The notes under the pieces were generated by a model, which was not told the DNA's origin, ran no database searches, and saw nothing but the letters and a program-made list of their open reading frames with translations. From Duganella sp. CF402 (GTDB lineage Bacteria; Pseudomonadota; Gammaproteobacteria; Burkholderiales; Burkholderiaceae_D): 64,000 nucleotides of DNA. A program made the translations under genes and the position numbers. Shown piece by piece: positions 61,548 through 64,000 of the stretch. The stretch lies in contig NZ_FOBG01000001.1 in assembly GCF_900109645.1 (NCBI RefSeq), positions 3,462,520-3,526,519 of the forward strand. Reading direction: 5' to 3'. Numbering within the stretch: position 1 is the first letter of the stretch; each line of letters starts with the position of its first letter.

Positions 61548-62270
61548 TTGGACGATCAAGCACCGCAGGACAGCACACCAATTTTCCAGCGCATCAAGGA
61601 CTACCTGCTGGCGGAAATCACCGCCGGCACGTGGAAGGAAGGTGACGTGATCCCGTCCGAGCAGGCGCTGGTCAAGCAATTCGGCGTATCGCGCATGACC
61701 GTCAACCGCGCCGTGCGCGAACTCACCGCCGAGCAGGTGCTGACCCGCCGCCAGGGCTCCGGCACCTACGTCGCCCAGCAAAAATACCAGGCCACCCTGC
61801 TCGAAATTAAATCCATCGCCGACGAGGTGCGCGCGCGCGGCCACGCCCACCGCAGCAGCCTGCAGCAGCTGGAACGGGTCAAGGCCAGCGAGTTGATGGC
61901 CAAGCAGTTCGACCTGCCGCCCGGCCATCCGCTATTCCACTCGGTGATCGTGCACTTCGAGAACGGCGTGCCGATCCAGGTCGAGGACCGCTGGGTCAAC
62001 CCGCTCTGCGCGCCCGACTACATGGAGCAGGACTTCGCCCACATCACCCCCAACGAATACCTGATGCAGGCCGCGCCGCTGCAAGGCGCCAGCTACAGCA
62101 TCGAAGCGCTGGCCGCCCCGCGCGACATCGCCGACATGCTGGCCATCGACACCAAACAGGCCTGCCTGGTGCTCAAGCGCCAGACCCGCTCCGGCGGCAT
62201 GATCGCCACCCTGGCCACCATGTGGCATCCCGGCCACCGTTATCAATTCGCCGGCAGCTTCAGCCAATAA
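61548..62270 (+). CDS. hutC: Histidine utilisation repressor HutC (GntR family)
   Basis: Predicted 240-residue repressor. The GntR winged helix (PIFQRIKDYLLAEITAGTW, then LVKQFGVSRMTVNRAVREL) is followed by the UTRA ligand domain (about residues 90-240), with the HutC-like EDRWVNPLCAPDYMEQDF. The TTG at 61548 is chosen: GGGAG lies seven bases upstream, and an in-frame ATG at 61515 is upstream of the -10 box. Urocanate is the known inducer for the family. The operon lies about 7 kb away. Confidence 0.9.
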   Translation: MDDQAPQDSTPIFQRIKDYLLAEITAGTWKEGDVIPSEQALVKQFGVSRMTVNRAVRELTAEQVLTRRQGSGTYVAQQKYQATLLEIKSIADEVRARGHAHRSSLQQLERVKASELMAKQFDLPPGHPLFHSVIVHFENGVPIQVEDRWVNPLCAPDYMEQDFAHITPNEYLMQAAPLQGASYSIEALAAPRDIADMLAIDTKQACLVLKRQTRSGGMIATLATMWHPGHRYQFAGSFSQ

Positions 62271-62283
62271 GTCCCCTTGCTAG

Positions 62284-62309
62284 CACGGCGCAAGCAACAA
62301 CGCGCCGTG
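62284..62309. terminator. Hairpin after hutC
   Basis: CACGGCGC at 62284-62291 is perfectly inverted at 62302-62309 with a 10-base loop, 13 bases after the hutC stop. No T-run follows; an adjacent GTGGC/GCCAC stem continues the structure. The rest of the 217-base gap to the next gene holds a TATAGT -10-like box at 62440. Confidence 0.4.
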
Positions 62310-62487
62310 GCGCACTGCCACATTCTCACCGATTGTCACGAAAACAGCCTGAAATTGTTAAATCCGTGACGCTTTGCCACTGCCGCAGGATGCAATCGTT
62401 TTCTTGCGAGCCGTCCGCCTACGGCCCCGGCTTCGATGCTATAGTTGCCTAGGACATAGCACGCATAGATCACCGAAAGGGAAGCTC

Positions 62488-64000
62488 TTGTTTCACTGCC
62501 GTTCCCGCCTGCGCCAGACCGTCTGGCACCGTTTGTCGCTCCGGCTGACGGCGTGCGTGTTCGCGCTTGGGCCGCTGCTGTGCACCATCCCGGCGGGCGC
62601 GGCGGAAAAGGTCACCATCCAGCTCAAATGGCAGCACCAGTTCCAGTTCGCCGGCTACTATGCCGCGCAGGACCAGGGCTATTACCGCGACGCCGGCCTC
62701 GATGTCACCCTGCTGGAAGCGCGCCCCGGCGCCGACCCGCTGCAAACTGTGATGCAGGGCCAGGCCCAGTACGGCGTCGGCAACACCACCCTGCTGCTGG
62801 CGCGCAGCATCGGCCAGCCGGTGGTGGTGCTGGCCTCCATCTTCCAGCACTCCGGCGCCACCCTGCTGCGCCGCGTGGCGGCCGACGGCAAGCCGCGCCC
62901 CTGGCCCGGCAGCCGCCTGATGATCGCGCCCAACAACGAAGAGCTGACGGTGTTCCTGAAACAGCAGGGCGTGCGCATGGACAGCATCTACCAGGTCCCG
63001 CACAGCTACAACTTCGACGACCTGGCCGAAGGCCGCATCGACGCCATGTCGGTCTACCTGACCGAGGCGCCGTATGTGCTGGACCGCCTGCCGGTGCAGT
63101 ACGAACTCCTGTCGCCGCGCAGCGCCGGGCTGGATTTCTACGGCGACGTGCTGTACACCACCGAGAGCGAATTGCGCGAGCATCCGGCGCGCGCCCAGGC
63201 GCTGCGCGAGGCCACGCTGCGCGGCTGGATCTACGCCATGCAGCACCGCGGCGAGATCGCCGACCTGATACGCGCCCGCTACCCCGAACGCCACAGCCGC
63301 GAACACCTGATGTTCGAGGCCGAGCGCATTGCCCCGCTGCTGGAGCAGCCGCTGATTGAACTGGGCTACAGCAATCCGGAACGCTGGCGCGCCATCGCCC
63401 GCGACTACGCCGAGCAGGGCATGCTGCCGGCGAACTTCAGCATCGACGGCTTCCTGTACCAGCCGCCGGACGGCAATCCCATGCTGCGCTACGGCGGCCT
63501 GCTGGCCGGCGCGCTGCTGCTGGCGGTGTCGCTGGCCGGCGCCTGGCGCCTGCGGGTGCAGGGCCGCGCCTTGCGCGCCGCGCGGGTGGAACTGGGCAGC
63601 GCCGAACGGCTGGCCAGCTTCGCACTGGAAGGCTCGGGCGAAGGCAGCTGGGAATGGCGGCTCGACACCGGCATGCTGGCGCTGTCGCCGCGCTACTGCG
63701 CGCTGCTCGGCTACAGCGCCGACGAATTCCACCCCACGCTGGCCGAATGGCTGGAGTATGTACACCCGGACGACCGCCAACGGCTGGAGCGCGGCATTCA
63801 GGAGTACATGGCCAGCACCAGCGACGCCACCGGCCAGATCCGCAGCGAGCATCGCATGCGCGCCAAGGACGGCAGCTGGAAGTGGGTGCTGGCGCGCGGC
63901 ATGATCCTCGAACGCGATGAAGCCGGCCTGCCGCTGCGCGCGGCCGGCACGCTGGCCGACATCGGCGAACGCGCCGCCGCCGAGGAGGCGCGCATGTGGG
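62488..64000 (+). CDS. NMT1/ThiY-like substrate-binding domain fused to PAS sensor (3' truncated by window edge)
   Basis: The frame opens at TTG 62488, six bases after AAAGGG, and continues to the window end (504 codons seen). A signal region (about residues 15-40) precedes a periplasmic NMT1-type solute-binding domain: KVTIQLKWQHQFQFAGYYAA, GADPLQTVMQGQAQYGVG. One membrane helix (about residues 332-350, GGLLAGALLLAVSLAGAW) leads to a coiled linker and a PAS_3 domain (YCALLGYSADEFHPTLAEW, VHPDDRQRLE). The missing output is probably a histidine kinase or diguanylate cyclase. It senses a small molecule, perhaps pyrimidine- or sulfonate-like. Confidence 0.87.
   Translation, partial: MFHCRSRLRQTVWHRLSLRLTACVFALGPLLCTIPAGAAEKVTIQLKWQHQFQFAGYYAAQDQGYYRDAGLDVTLLEARPGADPLQTVMQGQAQYGVGNTTLLLARSIGQPVVVLASIFQHSGATLLRRVAADGKPRPWPGSRLMIAPNNEELTVFLKQQGVRMDSIYQVPHSYNFDDLAEGRIDAMSVYLTEAPYVLDRLPVQYELLSPRSAGLDFYGDVLYTTESELREHPARAQALREATLRGWIYAMQHRGEIADLIRARYPERHSREHLMFEAERIAPLLEQPLIELGYSNPERWRAIARDYAEQGMLPANFSIDGFLYQPPDGNPMLRYGGLLAGALLLAVSLAGAWRLRVQGRALRAARVELGSAERLASFALEGSGEGSWEWRLDTGMLALSPRYCALLGYSADEFHPTLAEWLEYVHPDDRQRLERGIQEYMASTSDATGQIRSEHRMRAKDGSWKWVLARGMILERDEAGLPLRAAGTLADIGERAAAEEARMW

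Noticed and set aside
1..64000. CRISPR arrays, tRNA/rRNA genes, prophage or integrase genes
   Set aside because: No regularly spaced direct repeats, cloverleaf-like sequences, integrases or phage structural genes were recognised by eye; a tRNA or rRNA scan was not possible here.

Overview
The window is a GC-rich chromosomal segment packed with genes. It suggests a betaproteobacterium of the Burkholderiales, probably Oxalobacteraceae (Massilia/Duganella type). That placement is inferred from protein family content, a paaABCDE-G-H-I-K-Y-Z cluster, DarP, MsbA, many envelope lipoproteins and very high third-codon-position GC. No database search was possible. I saw no rRNA, tRNA, insertion sequence, prophage, CRISPR array or defence island.

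Layout: 1-6125 holds the end of argH, a secreted M4 metalloprotease, a PHP-type lipoprotein hydrolase, an M24 peptidase and a VOC protein. 6126-17854 is a complete-looking phenylacetate (paa) catabolic operon on the minus strand with a divergent paaX repressor. 17948-24428 carries an M14 carboxypeptidase, an alpha/beta-hydrolase lipoprotein, pmbA, a darP-mog-esterase operon and a CMD-family protein. 24534-30296 has a class III aminotransferase facing a tight minus-strand cassette of radical SAM aminomutase, MFS transporter, prolyl-4-hydroxylase-like enzyme and FAH-family hydrolase. 30470-36607 contains a Cache-domain protein with a chemoreceptor, a 3-methyladenine glycosylase, an HDOD protein with a DUF2863-like partner and a TPR lipoprotein. 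36729-42755 has a BACON-repeat lipoprotein, two GNATs, a UDG-family glycosylase, an Mpo1-like protein, an EamA transporter and a 45-residue membrane peptide. 42878-47070 pairs an osmolyte-type substrate-binding/permease fusion with a large zinc metalloprotease. 47138-54355 is the histidine utilisation operon hutUHGFDI. 54441-62270 has an amidohydrolase, msbA, an SDR with a TetR regulator, ada with a 2OG-Fe(II) oxygenase, and hutC. The window ends inside a substrate-binding/PAS sensor gene.

Two catabolic systems dominate. The paa genes encode activation of phenylacetate to its CoA ester, epoxidation, isomerisation, ring cleavage and part of beta-oxidation; paaF and paaJ are absent here. The hut genes encode the five-enzyme route from histidine to glutamate through formylglutamate. 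The hut promoter carries a perfect palindrome in its spacer, and the likely HutC regulator lies about 7 kb away.

No wholly new system is obvious. The best leads are the aminomutase/MFS/P4H/FAH cassette, an ada operon whose second gene is a non-AlkB 2OG-Fe(II) oxygenase, an ATPase-less osmolyte transporter fusion coupled to a metalloprotease, a small membrane peptide with a Fur-like site, and several operator/promoter arrangements readable directly from the sequence.
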